A DNA stretch of 64,000 nucleotides from Microbacterium schleiferi (GCF_015565955.1 NZ_CP064760.1:1054001-1118000); one strand, 5' to 3'. Positions 11,496-22,267 are shown, counted from the stretch's first letter. Notes: generated by a model not told the origin, from the letters alone. Made by a program: numbers and translations.

Positions 11496-13397
11496 AGCCG
11501 AACACGACGCCCAGGAACGCCAGCTCGGTCTCCAGGGCGTGGATGACGGTCTCCGCCCGTCGGAACCCGTGCGCCTCGCCCTCGTAGAGGACGTACGCGT
11601 GGGGCACCGCGCGGGCAGCCAGCGCCGCGCGAATGGCCTCGGCCTGTGCCGGGGGACGACCTCGTCATCCGCCCCCTGTAGCAAGAGCATCGGAACGTCG
11701 AATCCCTCCGGGTGCGACAGCGGAGACCGTTCGAGATAGAGGTCTTCCGCGTCGGGGAGCGGACCGATCAATCCGTCGAGGTAGCGGGCCTCGAAGTCGT
11801 GCGTTTCGGCGGCGAGCGCGCGAGCATCGCCGACGCCGTAGCGTGAGACGCCGGCAGCGAAGGCGTTGGTGCGGGCGATGGCGGCGAGCACGGTCCATCC
11901 GCCGGCCGAACCGCCGTCTATGGCGATGCGGGAAGGGTCGGCAAGGCCCGCGTCTGCCAGCGCCACCGCGGCGGCGCGCACGTCCTCGACGTCGACGACG
12001 CCCCACTGTCCCCGCAACCTGTCGCGGTAGGCGCGACCGTACCCGGTGGAGCCGCCATAGTTCACATCCAGAACACCGATCCCGCGACTGGTGAAGTAGG
12101 CGATCTTCGGGGATGCTGCTCCGCCGACATGACCTGTGGGCCCGCCGTGCACGAGGACGAGGTAGGGCGGCAGTTCGCCTTCCGGCGCTGAGGCATCGGG
12201 GTTCGTCGGAGGGAAGGCGAAGGCGTAGACCTCTCCGCGGGGACCCTCGGCGGTCAGCTCGACCGGCCGCGGCGTCCACGGGGCCGGCCACGCGGACTCG
12301 CCTCCCGCGACCGACTCCCAGTTCCCGGTCTGGGTGTCGACCACCCAGACCCCGGCAGCACCATCTGTCCGCGCGCCAATGACCAGGGCGCGCTCTCCTG
12401 CGGCATCCTCGATCGATGCCCCGGCGCTCACCGGTCCGCCGAGCTCACGGACCTCGCCATCCGGCGAGATCGCGACGATGCGGTCGGTGCCGTGCGTGCG
12501 GACGCAGACGGCGGTGCCGTCCGCGGTCAGGGAATACCAGCGGCCGCCGAGCGACCACAGCGGGCCGCCGGTGTCCTCGGGTGCGGCATCGATGCGCATC
12601 GAGCCGCGCGAGGGCGACCAGGCGTGCAGGTTCCAGCGGCCGTCGGGATCATCGACGAAGACGAGCTGCTCGGCGTCGGCCCACTCCGGCTGCAGGGGTG
12701 CTCTGTTGGCTCCCCCGGCGAGGGTCCGCCAGTTCTCGACACGACCGTCAACGATGCCGCCGAGGCGCAGCTCCGTGCTGTCCCACGGCATGTTGGGGTG
12801 ATCCCAGGCGATCCACGCAAGCTGCGACCCGTCGGGCGAGACGGCGAGCTGCGCGACGAAGTCGCTGCCGGCGACCACCGACACGATCCGGTCGGGATCG
12901 GCCGAGGCCGAACCGTCTCGGGGGATCCGGACGATGTCGCGAGCCGGGATGCCGGGCCTCGCGTGGTCTTCGCGAATCGCCCAGAGCTGTCCCGCCGCGA
13001 AACGAAGGCCACCAAAGCGCATTCCCGTGCCCGCTGGCGTCAGAGGGCGCGGCTCCGTTCCCGTCTCGCGGAGCCACACCCGCTGGTCGGTCTTCTCGAC
13101 GAAGCACAGCGCGCCATCATCCGTCGCCGCCCAGGCGCCGCCACCGTACTCGTGCACGCGCGAACGGGCGTTCCACGGCGCCGGCAGCAGATCCTCGATC
13201 GTCGCGTCGGGGAGGCGGCGCCTGACCGTCGTGCGGCCGCCCTCGGCCGGAACGCTCTCGCCCCACCAGATCTGTTCGCCCTCGGGAGCGGCAACGAACC
13301 GCGCCCCTTCGTACCGCGGCGAAGCAGCCGCGACGGAGGCTGCCGTGATCGGTGAGGGCCACGTGCCGTAGGCGAGTCGCGTGTCGGGGGAGTCCAT
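11458..13397 (-). CDS. S9-family serine peptidase (prolyl oligopeptidase/acylaminoacyl-peptidase type), one frameshift
   Basis: 646 residues after repair. The N-terminal two thirds form a repeat-rich propeller-like region with many short beta repeats (AVSPDGSQLAWIAWDHP, FVDDPDGRWNLHAW). The C-terminal alpha/beta hydrolase has the nucleophile in DGGSAGGW, the oxyanion segment LVLVHGGPTGH, the aspartate in GADDEVVP, and the histidine in YEGEAHGFR. There is no signal peptide, so it is probably cytoplasmic and cleaves short peptides. The frame breaks at the G-run 11651-11655 (+ strand), just after the catalytic Asp; one base restores EVVPPAQAEAIRAAL through to the histidine and a stop at 11458. 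Its 3' end overlaps hflX tail to tail. Confidence 0.9.
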
Positions 13398-13407
13398 GCT
13401 CCCCACG

Positions 13408-14751
13408 CTACGCGCGGTCGCTCGCGGTCTCCTCCTCGGACACGATCACCTCGACGACCTCGACCTCCGCGATCTCGCGCTGCTGGAGCAGTTCGAGGAC
13501 CCACGCGACGATGATCGTCACGAGGAACACGACGACGACGTCGGCAAACGACAGCGGACGCAGGGCGAGGAGCCAGACGACGGCGAGGACCACGAGCGCG
13601 ACGCGGATCGCGACACGGTACCGGGCCAGGAAACGTCCGAAGCCACCCGTGTTGAGACCACGGGCTGCCAATGCCTCGCGCGCCGTGGCGTTGAGGCCGC
13701 TGACACCACCGCGAACCGCCGTCGCCCCACGGCTGGAACCCATCAGCCAGCCGATCACCGCGATCACGACGCCGAGCACCGCGATCACGAGGGCGCTTTG
13801 AGCCATGGATGCCGTGAGCTGGGCATAGATGACGCTGAGGGCCGACGGCGACAGATCGAGCTGACCGGCCAAGACGGTGCTCGCCGCCGCGCCGATGCCG
13901 AATCCGGCCGCGAGCATCCCCCCGCCGATGAAGAGTCCGACTCCGGTGCCGATCACGGCGACACTGCGGCGGCGGGCGATGACGATCGCGAGCACAAACA
14001 GGCCGATCGTCACGACCGAGAGCCACCAACCGACAGCATCGGCGAGTGCGTAGACGGTGCGGAAGGTGGTGAGAGCCTCACCGTCACCGATGATGATGGT
14101 CTTGTCGATCGTCGGGATCAGGCTTGCAACGCCGACCCCGCTCTCGGTGAGCCGCTCCTTGACCTGTTCGATGATGGGGCCCAGAGCGATCCCCAGCCCG
14201 TCGCTGTCGAGGACGAGGATGCCGCCACCGTCAGCTGTGGCTGCGGTCGTGATCGACCGATGAACCCCGCGAAGTGCGAACCCCCAGACATCGGAGAAGG
14301 CCTCGGACGCGACAATGCGTTCAACCGCGGAGTTGACGAGGTTCTGTACACCTTGCGCCGCCGGCGCCCGCAGCGCATTGAGGGCGGTAGCCGCTGCCGG
14401 CGGCAACCCCAGACTCTCGACCCCGTCGAAGACCTGATTCGTGAGCGCGGTGAAATCCACCTGTTCGTCGATGGCGGCAGTAGCCTCGTCGACGATCAGC
14501 TCCTGGACGGCGGGGTCTTCGGTCAGGGGCGCGAAGGTCGCCACGAACGCCGCTTCGTCCACGAGCTGCACGCGCGCCCACGTGGTCACGACCGAGACCG
14601 GAACGAGGATGGTCGCGATCACGATCAGCAGCGCGGACAGCGCCGCGCGCCACCAGCCTCCGGATGAGGTGGCGCGACCGGCTAGGCGCGCGTTCTCGGC
14701 CTCGAGAGTACGAATGCGGGCTTCGAGATCATCCGGCGATGTCGGGGTCAT
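13408..14751 (-). CDS. Multi-pass membrane protein of unknown function
   Basis: 447 residues. A short N-terminal heptad-like segment (DDLEARIRTLEAENARL) precedes a first membrane helix (ALSALLIVIATILVPVSVV). A soluble region of about 180 residues follows, presumably extracellular, and then at least five further hydrophobic segments (VGWWLSVVTIGLFVLAIVI, GLFIGGGMLAAGFGIGAAA, ALVIAVLGVVIAVIGWLMG, VALVVLAVVWLLAL, VVVVFLVTIIVAWVLELL). The C-terminus is acidic. Similar proteins are frequent in Actinobacteria without assigned function. It ends 10 bp before the start of the reverse-strand peptidase gene, so co-transcription with it is possible. I do not recognise a catalytic motif. Confidence 0.75.
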   Translation of the reverse strand: MTPTSPDDLEARIRTLEAENARLAGRATSSGGWWRAALSALLIVIATILVPVSVVTTWARVQLVDEAAFVATFAPLTEDPAVQELIVDEATAAIDEQVDFTALTNQVFDGVESLGLPPAAATALNALRAPAAQGVQNLVNSAVERIVASEAFSDVWGFALRGVHRSITTAATADGGGILVLDSDGLGIALGPIIEQVKERLTESGVGVASLIPTIDKTIIIGDGEALTTFRTVYALADAVGWWLSVVTIGLFVLAIVIARRRSVAVIGTGVGLFIGGGMLAAGFGIGAAASTVLAGQLDLSPSALSVIYAQLTASMAQSALVIAVLGVVIAVIGWLMGSSRGATAVRGGVSGLNATAREALAARGLNTGGFGRFLARYRVAIRVALVVLAVVWLLALRPLSFADVVVVFLVTIIVAWVLELLQQREIAEVEVVEVIVSEEETASDRA

Positions 14752-14838
14752 GCGCCCATTCTGTCGGAACTGTCAGGCGCTCACATGTCCGTGAGGTAAC
14801 GACTGCGTCCCGTTACACCCAGAAAGAGGTGCGTGAGA

Positions 14839-15519
14839 CTAGACGGCCCGCAGAACGGCGACGACCTTGCCGAGGACCGTCGCGTCGTCGCCGAGGATGG
14901 GCTCGAAAGCCGAGTTGCGGGGGAGGAGCCACGTGTGGCCGTCTCGCTGACGGAAGGCCTTGACTGTCGCTTCGCCGTCGAGCATCGCCGCGACGATGTC
15001 GCCGTTGTCGGCCGTCGGCTGTGATCGCACCACGACCCAGTCCCCGTCGCAGATGGCTGCATCGATCATCGACTCGCCGCTCACGCGCAGCATGAACAGG
15101 TCACCCTTGCCCACGAGCTGTCGCGGCAGGGGGAAGATCTCCTCGATCTGCTGATCGGCAGTGATCGGCACGCCCGCGGCGATGCGCCCCACGAGCGGGA
15201 CCATCGCGGCATCGCCGACCGAGGGCGAGATGTCTGCCGGGTTCTCGGCTGCCATGCCCGGCAGATCGATCAGTACTTCCATCGCGCGCGTCTTGCCCGC
15301 GTCACGCCGGAGGTATCCGCTGAGCTCGAGCTGGTTGAGCTGATGGGTGACACTCGAGAGGCTCTTGAGTCCGACGGCGTCGCCGATCTCTCGCATGCTC
15401 GGCGGATAGCCGTTTCGGGCGATCGCCCGCTGGATCACTTCGAGAATGGCGAGCTGTTTCTCGCTGAGGCTGCGCCGCCGCCGTGTGCCCGTGCGCTCCC
15501 GTGACGGCTCCTCGTTCAT
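14839..15519 (-). CDS. lexA: SOS repressor LexA
   Basis: This repressor binds SOS boxes and cleaves itself when RecA filaments form. It is 226 residues from the ATG at 15519, which is preferred because the upstream in-frame ATG (15597) adds an unconserved 26 residues. The N-terminal winged helix-turn-helix is [17 protein letters not shown] with VTHQLNQLE. The cleavage site is Ala-Gly in GRIAAGVPI, the catalytic serine is in [10 protein letters not shown] and the catalytic lysine in GEATVKAFR. The gene is divergent from a LysM protein gene, the same arrangement as in mycobacteria and corynebacteria. Autoregulation is expected, and an SOS-like palindrome lies in the shared intergenic region. 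Confidence 0.96.
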   Translation of the reverse strand: MNEEPSRERTGTRRRRSLSEKQLAILEVIQRAIARNGYPPSMREIGDAVGLKSLSSVTHQLNQLELSGYLRRDAGKTRAMEVLIDLPGMAAENPADISPSVGDAAMVPLVGRIAAGVPITADQQIEEIFPLPRQLVGKGDLFMLRVSGESMIDAAICDGDWVVVRSQPTADNGDIVAAMLDGEATVKAFRQRDGHTWLLPRNSAFEPILGDDATVLGKVVAVLRAV

Positions 15520-15679
15520 GACCCTGCTCCTGTCGCTGCTCGCATCTGCCCCGCACTCCTCTTCGAATGTCGGAGGTCGGTGATTACGTGTGTTCATCGA
15601 AACCGTAACCGTCCCGACGCCGATTCGCGGACTCTCGGCCCGCGTGTCGTGTTCGAAAGAACAGCGAGACAGTTACCCC

Positions 15680-15711
15680 TTGACAGACACAATACTCGAA
15701 GATAGCTTCGG
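15680..15711 (+). promoter_or_regulatory. Promoter with SOS-like palindrome before the LysM gene
   Basis: A near-consensus -35 TTGACA (15680-15685) and a -10 TAGCTT (15703-15708) are separated by 17 bp. The -10 is embedded in the palindrome CGAAG-ATAG-CTTCG (15697-15710). With flanks this reads TCGAAGATAGCTTCGG, close to the LexA operator TCGAAC-N4-GTTCGA and sharing the TCGAAG half with the recA box. Binding of LexA here would block RNA polymerase directly. A second palindromic element, GTTCGAAAGAAC (15651-15662), lies upstream, toward lexA. Confidence 0.65.
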
Positions 15712-15784
15712 AAGAGAGGTTCGTATCCATCCCTCCTGGCCGAGAGGTGGATGCGAATTTCTCCCCGAGATAGCGGAGGATGAC

Positions 15785-16174
15785 ATGACGACGATTGCTC
15801 TCGGCCCCCTGACCACGGCGACCTCATCGGTTCGGCGCGCGGATACGCGGCAGCCGGCGACCCGCCTTCGCTTGACCGCCCGCGGACGAGCAGTGCTGAC
15901 CGCTGTTGCCGCTCTTCCCGCTGTTCTGGTCATCCTCGGTGCGATCTGGGGAGGCGGCGCAGCGCTCGCCTCCCTGGAGCCTGCTGCGCCCGCCGGCACC
16001 TTCGAGACCGTCACCGTGTCGTCGGGGGACTCCCTCTGGTCCATCGCGGAGGAGATCGCACCGGATGCCGATCCCCGTGATGTCGTGTCCGACATCGCCC
16101 GCCTGAACGGCTTGACCGGAAGCGTTGTGAGCGCGGGGCAGCGACTCGCGATTCCCGCCGTATACAGTCAGTGA
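15785..16174 (+). CDS. LysM-domain membrane-anchored protein, likely SOS-induced division inhibitor type
   Basis: 129 residues. There is one N-terminal membrane helix (AVLTAVAALPAVLVILGAIW, about residues 38-57) and a C-terminal LysM peptidoglycan-binding domain (TVSSGDSLWSIAEEIAPDAD to GQRLAIPAVY). The layout and the divergent position next to lexA match the mycobacterial Rv2719c/ChiZ and corynebacterial DivS type proteins, which delay division after DNA damage. Functional transfer is inference. The ATG at 15785 has a good ribosome site (GCGGAGGA); the open frame upstream crosses the promoter and is not coding. Transcription probably starts about 70 bp upstream, under LexA control. Confidence 0.82.
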   Translation: MTTIALGPLTTATSSVRRADTRQPATRLRLTARGRAVLTAVAALPAVLVILGAIWGGGAALASLEPAAPAGTFETVTVSSGDSLWSIAEEIAPDADPRDVVSDIARLNGLTGSVVSAGQRLAIPAVYSQ

Positions 16175-16226
16175 TCCCTCCGGCGTGCCCGGCGACGGTG
16201 TCGCTTGGCACCGTACGATGGGACGG

Positions 16227-17312
16227 GTGACGATCCGCCTCGATGATCTCCCGCTCCGCGACGACCTCCGGGGTCTCCAGCCCTACGGTGCGCCCCAGGC
16301 ACCGCTGCCGGTCGCCTTGAACGTCAACGAGAACACGCACCCGGTTCCGCGGGAGGTGGCGGACGACATCCTGGATGCGGTAGGCCGAGCTCTCGGCGAA
16401 ATCAACCGCTACCCCGACCGCGAGTTCCGGGAGCTTCGCGCCGCATTTGCCGACTATCTTCGGCACGGCCTTGTCGCCGATCAGATCTGGGCGGCGAACG
16501 GTTCCAACGAGGTGCTCCAGCATGTGCTCCAGGCCTTTGGCGGCCCCGGGCGTCGAGCGCTCGGTTTTGCGCCCACCTACTCGATGTACCCGCTCTTGAC
16601 GCGGGCAACCGGTGCCGAGTGGGTGTCGGGAAGCCGCGGCGCGGACTACACCCTCGATGCTGAGTCTGCGGTCGAGCAGATCAGCGCCGTCGATCCCGAC
16701 ATCGTCTTCCTGTGCGCACCCAACAATCCGACGGGCACGCCCCTGAGCCTCGACGTGATCGAGGCCGCGTATGAGGCGACGCGCGGGATCGTCATCGTCG
16801 ATGAGGCGTACTTCGAGTTCGCGCCGCGCACAGCGCCGTCGGCACTTGCTCTGCTGCCGGGCCGCGAACGGCTGCTCGTATCGCGGACCATGAGCAAGGC
16901 GTTCGCGTTCGCGGGGGCGCGAGTGGGCTACCTCGCTGCCGATCCTGCCGTCATCGATGCGCTCCGTCTGGTGCGCCTGCCGTACCACCTCAGTTCGCTC
17001 ACCCAGGCTGCGGCGATCGCAGCGCTCGCGCACGCTCCAGTCATGCTCCAGATGGTCGATGAGATCATCGCGCAACGCGACCGGATTTCAGCGACCGTCG
17101 AGGCGCTTGGCTACCGCGCGTACGAGTCGTGGACGAACTTCGTTCTCTTCAGCGGGGTCGATGATCCCGGCCGCACGTGGCAGCAGCTCTACGACCGCGG
17201 GATCCTCGTGCGCGACATCGGAATCCCGCGCAGTTTGCGTGTGTCGGCGGGAACCGCCGAGGAAACCACCGCGTTTCTCGAAGCGCTCGCGTCGATAGAC
17301 TCTCGCGCATGA
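16227..17312 (+). CDS. hisC: Histidinol-phosphate aminotransferase
   Basis: This PLP enzyme converts imidazole acetol-phosphate to histidinol phosphate. It is 361 residues from GTG 16227. The PLP-binding lysine is in [17 protein letters not shown]; other family motifs are [19 protein letters not shown] and the C-terminal arginine in [17 protein letters not shown] 16227 is preferred over ATG 16218 because TACGAT (16214-16219) stands 7 nt before it and the conserved N-terminus [16 protein letters not shown] starts there. The stop overlaps the hisB ATG by 4 nt. First gene of the local his cluster; hisG, hisD and hisF are not in this window. Confidence 0.94.
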   Translation: MTIRLDDLPLRDDLRGLQPYGAPQAPLPVALNVNENTHPVPREVADDILDAVGRALGEINRYPDREFRELRAAFADYLRHGLVADQIWAANGSNEVLQHVLQAFGGPGRRALGFAPTYSMYPLLTRATGAEWVSGSRGADYTLDAESAVEQISAVDPDIVFLCAPNNPTGTPLSLDVIEAAYEATRGIVIVDEAYFEFAPRTAPSALALLPGRERLLVSRTMSKAFAFAGARVGYLAADPAVIDALRLVRLPYHLSSLTQAAAIAALAHAPVMLQMVDEIIAQRDRISATVEALGYRAYESWTNFVLFSGVDDPGRTWQQLYDRGILVRDIGIPRSLRVSAGTAEETTAFLEALASIDSRA

Positions 17313-17914
17313 GCAGCAGCCGCACCGCAACTCTCACGCGCGCCACGAGTGAGTCGCGCGTCGAGGTGAGTCTCGACCTCGACGGTACCGGTGCCAGCAC
17401 CATCGACACCGGCGTCCCGTTCTACGACCACATGCTCACCGCGTTCGCCAAGCACTCGCTGACCGACCTGACGATCCGGGCCGAAGGCGACGTCGAGATC
17501 GACGCGCACCACACCGTCGAGGACGTCGCGATTGTCCTCGGTGACGCGATCCGCGAAGCACTCGGCGACAAGTCGGGTATCTCACGGTACGGCGATGCGC
17601 TCGTTCCCCTCGACGAGGCCTTGGCGCAGGCTGTCGTCGACATCAGCGGGCGCCCGTACCTCGTGCACGACGGTGAACCCGACGGGTTCGCGCTGCACCT
17701 GATCGCCGGTCACTTCACGGGCTCGCTCGTGCGGCACACCTTTGAGGCGATCAGCTATCACGCCGGGTTGACGGTCCACCTTCGCGTTCTTGCCGGACGT
17801 GACCCGCACCACATCGCGGAAGCCGAGTACAAGGCCTTCGCGCGCGCGTTCCGCCAGGCGAAAGCCCTCGACCCCCTCGTGCGCGGAATCCCGAGCACGA
17901 AGGGTGCCCTGTGA
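17309..17914 (+). CDS. hisB: Imidazoleglycerol-phosphate dehydratase
   Basis: A 201-residue monofunctional HisB that dehydrates imidazole glycerol phosphate. The two metal-binding motifs characteristic of the family are present: [13 protein letters not shown] and [34 protein letters not shown] near the N-terminus completes the fold signature. It overlaps hisC at ATGA and its stop overlaps the hisH GTG, so translational coupling along the cluster is likely. TAGACT lies 7 nt before the ATG and could be an internal leaderless promoter, or a coincidence inside hisC. Confidence 0.96.
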   Translation: MSSSRTATLTRATSESRVEVSLDLDGTGASTIDTGVPFYDHMLTAFAKHSLTDLTIRAEGDVEIDAHHTVEDVAIVLGDAIREALGDKSGISRYGDALVPLDEALAQAVVDISGRPYLVHDGEPDGFALHLIAGHFTGSLVRHTFEAISYHAGLTVHLRVLAGRDPHHIAEAEYKAFARAFRQAKALDPLVRGIPSTKGAL

Positions 17915-18579
17915 CCGCGACACCGAGCTCGGCCGCCCGGCCGACAGTCGCTGTCTTGGATTACGGATCCGGCAATGTGCACTCGGCCGTCAAGGCGCTC
18001 GCCCTCGCCGGCGCCGATGCCCGGCTGACCGACGACCTCGACGCGATCATGGCTGCCGACGGGCTGGTGGTCCCGGGTGTCGGGGCCTTCCGGTCCGTTG
18101 TGGACGCCCTGCGGGAATCCCGAGCCGATCAGCTCATCGAGCGTCGCGTGGCCGGCGGGCTCCCGGTCCTGGGGATCTGCGTCGGGATGCAGGTGATGTT
18201 CGAACACGGGGTCGAACGCGGGGCCGACAGTCTGGGACTCGGACAGTGGCCCGGCGCGGTGACCGAGCTCGACGCTCCCGTCCTGCCGCACATGGGGTGG
18301 AACACCGTCGAGGCCGGCTCAGGCTCGACGCTGTTTCGCGGGATCGAATCGGAACGGTTCTACTTCGTCCACTCTTACGCGGCGCAGCACTGGACCCTCC
18401 CGTCGCAGGAGCCCTTCCCGAGCGCGGTCGTCACGTGGGCCACGCACGGCGTCCCGTTTGTGGCAGCAGTGGAGAACGGCCCGCTGGCGGCGACGCAGTT
18501 CCATCCCGAGAAATCGGGCGAGGCGGGCATCCGGTTGCTGGCGAATTGGATCGCGAGCCTTCCCGCGGCTACCCTCTGA
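17911..18579 (+). CDS. hisH: Imidazole glycerol phosphate synthase glutaminase subunit HisH
   Basis: A 222-residue class I glutamine amidotransferase that supplies ammonia to HisF. The catalytic triad is visible: Cys in [10 protein letters not shown], then His and Glu in [10 protein letters not shown]. The N-terminal [14 protein letters not shown] is typical of HisH. The start is GTG, overlapping the hisB stop (GTGA). Its partner hisF is not in the window, so the enzyme subunit is encoded elsewhere, which is common for partially split his clusters. Confidence 0.95.
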   Translation: MTATPSSAARPTVAVLDYGSGNVHSAVKALALAGADARLTDDLDAIMAADGLVVPGVGAFRSVVDALRESRADQLIERRVAGGLPVLGICVGMQVMFEHGVERGADSLGLGQWPGAVTELDAPVLPHMGWNTVEAGSGSTLFRGIESERFYFVHSYAAQHWTLPSQEPFPSAVVTWATHGVPFVAAVENGPLAATQFHPEKSGEAGIRLLANWIASLPAATL

Positions 18580-18642
18580 ACTCGTGCCTGCCTCCGAGAG
18601 TCATCGGCGTGCCGCGGGCTCCGTGAACCCGCCCGAGGAACC

Positions 18643-19389
18643 ATGAACGACTTCGCGTCAACGCCCGAATTGATCCTGCTGCCCGCCGTCGATGTCGCCG
18701 ATGGCAAGGCGGTGCGCCTCACGCAGGGTGCCGCGGGGTCGGAGACGAGCTACGGCGACCCGGTGGAGGCCGCCGTCGACTGGGCTCGGCAGGGCGCGCA
18801 GTGGATCCACCTGGTCGATCTGGATGCCGCCTTCGGCCGCGGCAGCAACGTCGGCGTCATTCGCAAGGTCATCAAGCAGGTCAAGGGCGTGCACGTCGAG
18901 GTATCGGGCGGCATCCGGGATGACCGCAGCCTCGAGCTTGCGATCGAGTATGGCGCAGAGCGCGTCAACCTCGGCACCGCCGCACTCGAGAACCCGGAGT
19001 GGGCGGCCGACGTGATCGGGCGGTACGGCGAGCTGGTTGCCGTCGGACTGGATGTTCGGGGAACGACCCTCGCCGCCCGCGGCTGGACGCAGGAGGGCGG
19101 CGACCTGTGGGCGGTGCTCGACCGTCTCGAGGATGCCGGATGCAGTCGCTACGTCGTCACCGACGTCACCAAGGACGGGACGCTGCGCGGCCCGAATCTC
19201 GACCTGCTTCGTGAGGTCACCACACGCACCCCCAAGCCGGTGATCGCGTCGGGCGGGGTGGCGACCCTGGATGACATCGCCGCGCTGCGCGAGCTCGTTC
19301 CGCTCGGTGTCGAGGGAGCCATCGTCGGGAAGGCGCTGTACTCGGGTGCCTTCACCCTGGCCGAGGCGCTGGATGTCGCCGGAGGCTGA
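18643..19389 (+). CDS. priA: Bifunctional HisA/TrpF isomerase PriA
   Basis: A 248-residue (beta-alpha)8 isomerase. In Actinobacteria this protein usually acts both on ProFAR (histidine) and on phosphoribosylanthranilate (tryptophan). Catalytic aspartates are in [18 protein letters not shown] and [13 protein letters not shown]; the phosphate sites are VSGGIRDD and [10 protein letters not shown]. Dual function is inferred from lineage, and from the fact that no separate trpF is visible here; it cannot be proved from the sequence alone. It lies 63 bp after hisH and its 3' end overlaps the next gene by 17 bp. Confidence 0.92.
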   Translation: MNDFASTPELILLPAVDVADGKAVRLTQGAAGSETSYGDPVEAAVDWARQGAQWIHLVDLDAAFGRGSNVGVIRKVIKQVKGVHVEVSGGIRDDRSLELAIEYGAERVNLGTAALENPEWAADVIGRYGELVAVGLDVRGTTLAARGWTQEGGDLWAVLDRLEDAGCSRYVVTDVTKDGTLRGPNLDLLREVTTRTPKPVIASGGVATLDDIAALRELVPLGVEGAIVGKALYSGAFTLAEALDVAGG

Positions 19390-20185
19390 CGATCGGTGCA
19401 CCGGCGGTTCCGCTGCTGACGCACCACGACACACTGCAGACTCCGCCGGGTTTCCCTGGGAAGGTCGCAGCTTCGAGGCGAACCCGTTCTCCGGTGACGA
19501 TGGATCGGCCGATCCCGAGCTCGTCAGCGCGATCGAGCGATTCCGGGCGGGTCAGGCTCCCGTCGGTGCGGTGATCGATGCGTACCGGTCGGCGCGCCTG
19601 TTGATCCCCCTCATCGCCGAGAAGGGCGACGAGGGTGTCGGCGCTCACGGGTTGACCGTCGACAAGACGCAGGAGCTGTCGATCGTCACCGTTGCCGCGC
19701 CCGACGGCAGGCGTGTGCTGCCGGTGTTCTCGTCGGTCGCGGCGATGAGCGTGTGGGATACGGCGGCCCGTCCCGTTCCGGCCGACGGCGTGCGCACCGC
19801 CGCGGCAGCCGTCGACGACGGCACAGACTGGATCGTCCTCGATCCCGGTTCCGAAACCGAGTTCGTCATCCGTCGCCCCGCCGTATGGGCTATCGCGCAG
19901 GGTCAGGCGTGGGAGCCTGCCCACACGTCGCCCGAGGTCTTCGCCGGATTTCAGGAGAGCATCGGCGCGGAGCTTGCCGTTCTCGATCTGTCGCTGGCGC
20001 CCGCCGACCCGCTCGCGCGGGGGAGAGGGCCCGAGGTGCAGGTCCAGCTGGACATCATGCCGGGCCTTGACCGCGAGGAGCTCGATGCCGTGCTGCAGCG
20101 GCTCGCGAAGCGCTGGTCGACGGATGACCGCATCGCGGTTCTCGTGGACTCCCTGGCCGTGAAGATCCGGCGCTCCCAGGCCTGA
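19373..20185 (+). CDS. SseB-family protein
   Basis: About 270 residues. The central part ([17 protein letters not shown] to [12 protein letters not shown]) and the C-terminal domain ([20 protein letters not shown]) match the SseB N- and C-terminal domains widespread in Actinobacteria, where the gene regularly follows hisA/priA. It is named for a Salmonella protein, but no role in secretion is implied and the function in Actinobacteria is unknown. The ATG at 19373 lies inside priA and gives a 17-bp overlap, suggesting coupled translation. No signal peptide or membrane segment is visible. Confidence 0.82.
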   Translation: MSPEADDRCTGGSAADAPRHTADSAGFPWEGRSFEANPFSGDDGSADPELVSAIERFRAGQAPVGAVIDAYRSARLLIPLIAEKGDEGVGAHGLTVDKTQELSIVTVAAPDGRRVLPVFSSVAAMSVWDTAARPVPADGVRTAAAAVDDGTDWIVLDPGSETEFVIRRPAVWAIAQGQAWEPAHTSPEVFAGFQESIGAELAVLDLSLAPADPLARGRGPEVQVQLDIMPGLDREELDAVLQRLAKRWSTDDRIAVLVDSLAVKIRRSQA

Positions 20186-20233
20186 GGTCTCGCGCACGGG
20201 GGCGGCGCCATCCGGCTGGCGTGTCGACTCTGG

Positions 20234-20662
20234 TCAGGTGACCGGACCGGTCCACTTCTCGCCCGGCCCCTTGCCGATCGGATCGGGAATGACGGATGCC
20301 TCGCGAAACGCGAGTTGCAGGGATCGGAGGCCATCGCGCAGGGAGCGAGCGTGCATGTCGCTGATCTCCGGGGCGCCTGCCGTGATCAAGCCCGCGAGAG
20401 CGTTGATGAGCTTTCGAGCCTCGTCGAGGTCCTTCTGCCGGTCGGGGTCGTCGGCCAGGCCGACCTTCACGGCGGCTGCGCTCATGAGGTGCACGGCGGT
20501 GGTCGTGATGACCTCGACCGCGGGCACGTCGGCGATGTCTCGGGACGCCGAAGCGGCGGCTTGGGCATCCTCTTCCCAGCGCTGCTCGCGCTCGCGGTCT
20601 CGGCGGTCGGCCGATTCGCTGTCGGATGGTGCGGGGTCGGGAGAACCGGGAATCGTCGACAC
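20234..20662 (-). CDS. DUF1844 domain protein
   Basis: 142 residues from a GTG start at 20662. The N-terminus is charged and disordered-looking. The domain (AVEVITTTAVHLMSAAAVKV, then DLDEARKLINALAGLI) is that of the DUF1844 family, found next to infC in many Actinobacteria. The start was placed at GTG because the in-frame codons upstream run into the infC leader and are not conserved. No biochemical role is known to me. It is divergent from infC, so the two promoters share a short region. Confidence 0.85.
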   Translation of the reverse strand: MSTIPGSPDPAPSDSESADRRDREREQRWEEDAQAAASASRDIADVPAVEVITTTAVHLMSAAAVKVGLADDPDRQKDLDEARKLINALAGLITAGAPEISDMHARSLRDGLRSLQLAFREASVIPDPIGKGPGEKWTGPVT

Positions 20663-20676
20663 GTGTTGCCTTCTGC

Positions 20677-20941
20677 TAGACTCGTGCGGGCTCCGGAGCC
20701 TTGTGCCCCGGACACGAAAGAGGATCACATCCCACCCGCGCTTGCCGCTCAAGGCTACCGGGTCCACGCACTCCGCTTCGTTTCACAACCTGGTTGTCAG
20801 ATGAGGTCGTGCTCGAGGAACTCTCGGGCAGCAGGGTGCAGAAAAGCCGGTGCATTGCGTCGTGCGGGTGGAGTGTTCTGATCTCACCCGCGGCGCACCC
20901 CGTGTCGCGGTGCCTTACACCCGCACGAAGAGGAGTTCCGC
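20677..20941 (+). promoter_or_regulatory. Long structured 5' leader of the infC-rpmI-rplT operon
   Basis: TAGACT (20677-20682) is a likely -10 box, giving a leader of roughly 250 nt. Near the 3' end, TCGTGCGGGTG (20860-20870) is perfectly complementary over 11 nt to CACCCGCACGA (20918-20928), which ends 2 nt before the Shine-Dalgarno AGGAG (20931-20935). The same upstream strand can instead pair 7 nt with CACCCGC at 20885-20891. Between them lies a small GCACC/GGTGC hairpin. The two pairings exclude each other, as in an attenuator or translational switch. No folding energy was computed. Confidence 0.5.
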
Positions 20942-21559
<618 letters not shown>

Positions 21560-21605
21560 GCCCCCAGACTCCCGCCCGGCGGGAACCACAACGAAGGAAC
21601 AGAAG

Positions 21606-21800
21606 ATGCCGAAGCAGAAGACCCACTCGGGTGCCAAGAAGCGCTTCAAGGTCACCGGAACCGGGAAGATCAAGAAGCAGCAGGCGGGCCTCCGCCACAA
21701 CTTCGAGGGCAAGCCCACCAAGCGCACGCGCCGCCTGTCGGCGGACAAGATGCTCGCCCCCGGTGACGCGAAAGTCGCCAAGAAGCTCCTCGGCATCTGA
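21606..21800 (+). CDS. rpmI: 50S ribosomal protein L35
   Basis: A 64-residue basic protein with the L35 signature ([20 protein letters not shown], and [16 protein letters not shown]). A good ribosome site (GAAGGAACAGAAG) precedes the ATG at 21606; the open frame upstream is not conserved. It stands between infC and rplT, the classical three-gene operon. Confidence 0.98.
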   Translation: MPKQKTHSGAKKRFKVTGTGKIKKQQAGLRHNFEGKPTKRTRRLSADKMLAPGDAKVAKKLLGI

Positions 21801-21830
21801 GCGCCACGGTACGAACAGGAACGAAACGAA

Positions 21831-22214
21831 ATGGCTAGAGTCAAGCGGGCTGTCAACGCCCACAAGAAGCGTCGCGTCATCCTTGAGCGCGCGTCCGGTT
21901 ACCGCGGGCAGCGCTCGCGCCTGTACCGCAAGGCGAAGGAGCAGGTCACCCACTCGCTCGTCTACGCGTACCGCGACCGCCGCAAGCGTAAGGGCGACTT
22001 CCGTCGTCTGTGGATCCAGCGCATCAACGCCGCGAGCCGCCAGAACGGCCTCACCTACAACCGCTTCATCCAGGGCCTGAACCTGGCTGGCGTCCAGGTC
22101 GACCGTCGCATGCTCGCCGAGCTCGCGGTCAACGAGCCGGCGGTGTTCGCCTCGCTCGTCGACACCGCGAAGAAGGCGCTGCCCAGCGACGTCAACGCAC
22201 CCAAGTCGGCCTGA
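21831..22214 (+). CDS. rplT: 50S ribosomal protein L20
   Basis: A 127-residue L20, needed early in 50S assembly and binding 23S rRNA. Signature segments are [37 protein letters not shown] and RDFR-type [19 protein letters not shown]. In Firmicutes and enterobacteria L20 represses this operon by binding its mRNA; whether the leader described upstream of infC serves this purpose here is open. A strong hairpin follows the stop. Confidence 0.98.
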   Translation: MARVKRAVNAHKKRRVILERASGYRGQRSRLYRKAKEQVTHSLVYAYRDRRKRKGDFRRLWIQRINAASRQNGLTYNRFIQGLNLAGVQVDRRMLAELAVNEPAVFASLVDTAKKALPSDVNAPKSA

Positions 22215-22227
22215 CCGGTCCGTTCTT

Positions 22228-22267
22228 CGACGAAGGGCGTCTCCCGTAGGGGAGGCGCCCTTCGTCG
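22228..22267 (+). terminator. Terminator hairpin after rplT
   Basis: An 18-bp inverted repeat (CGACGAAGGGCGTCTCCC, 4-nt loop, then GGGAGGCGCCCTTCGTCG), perfect apart from one G-U pair. It begins 13 bp after the rplT stop. No T-run follows, which is common in this high-GC group. Confidence 0.85.
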
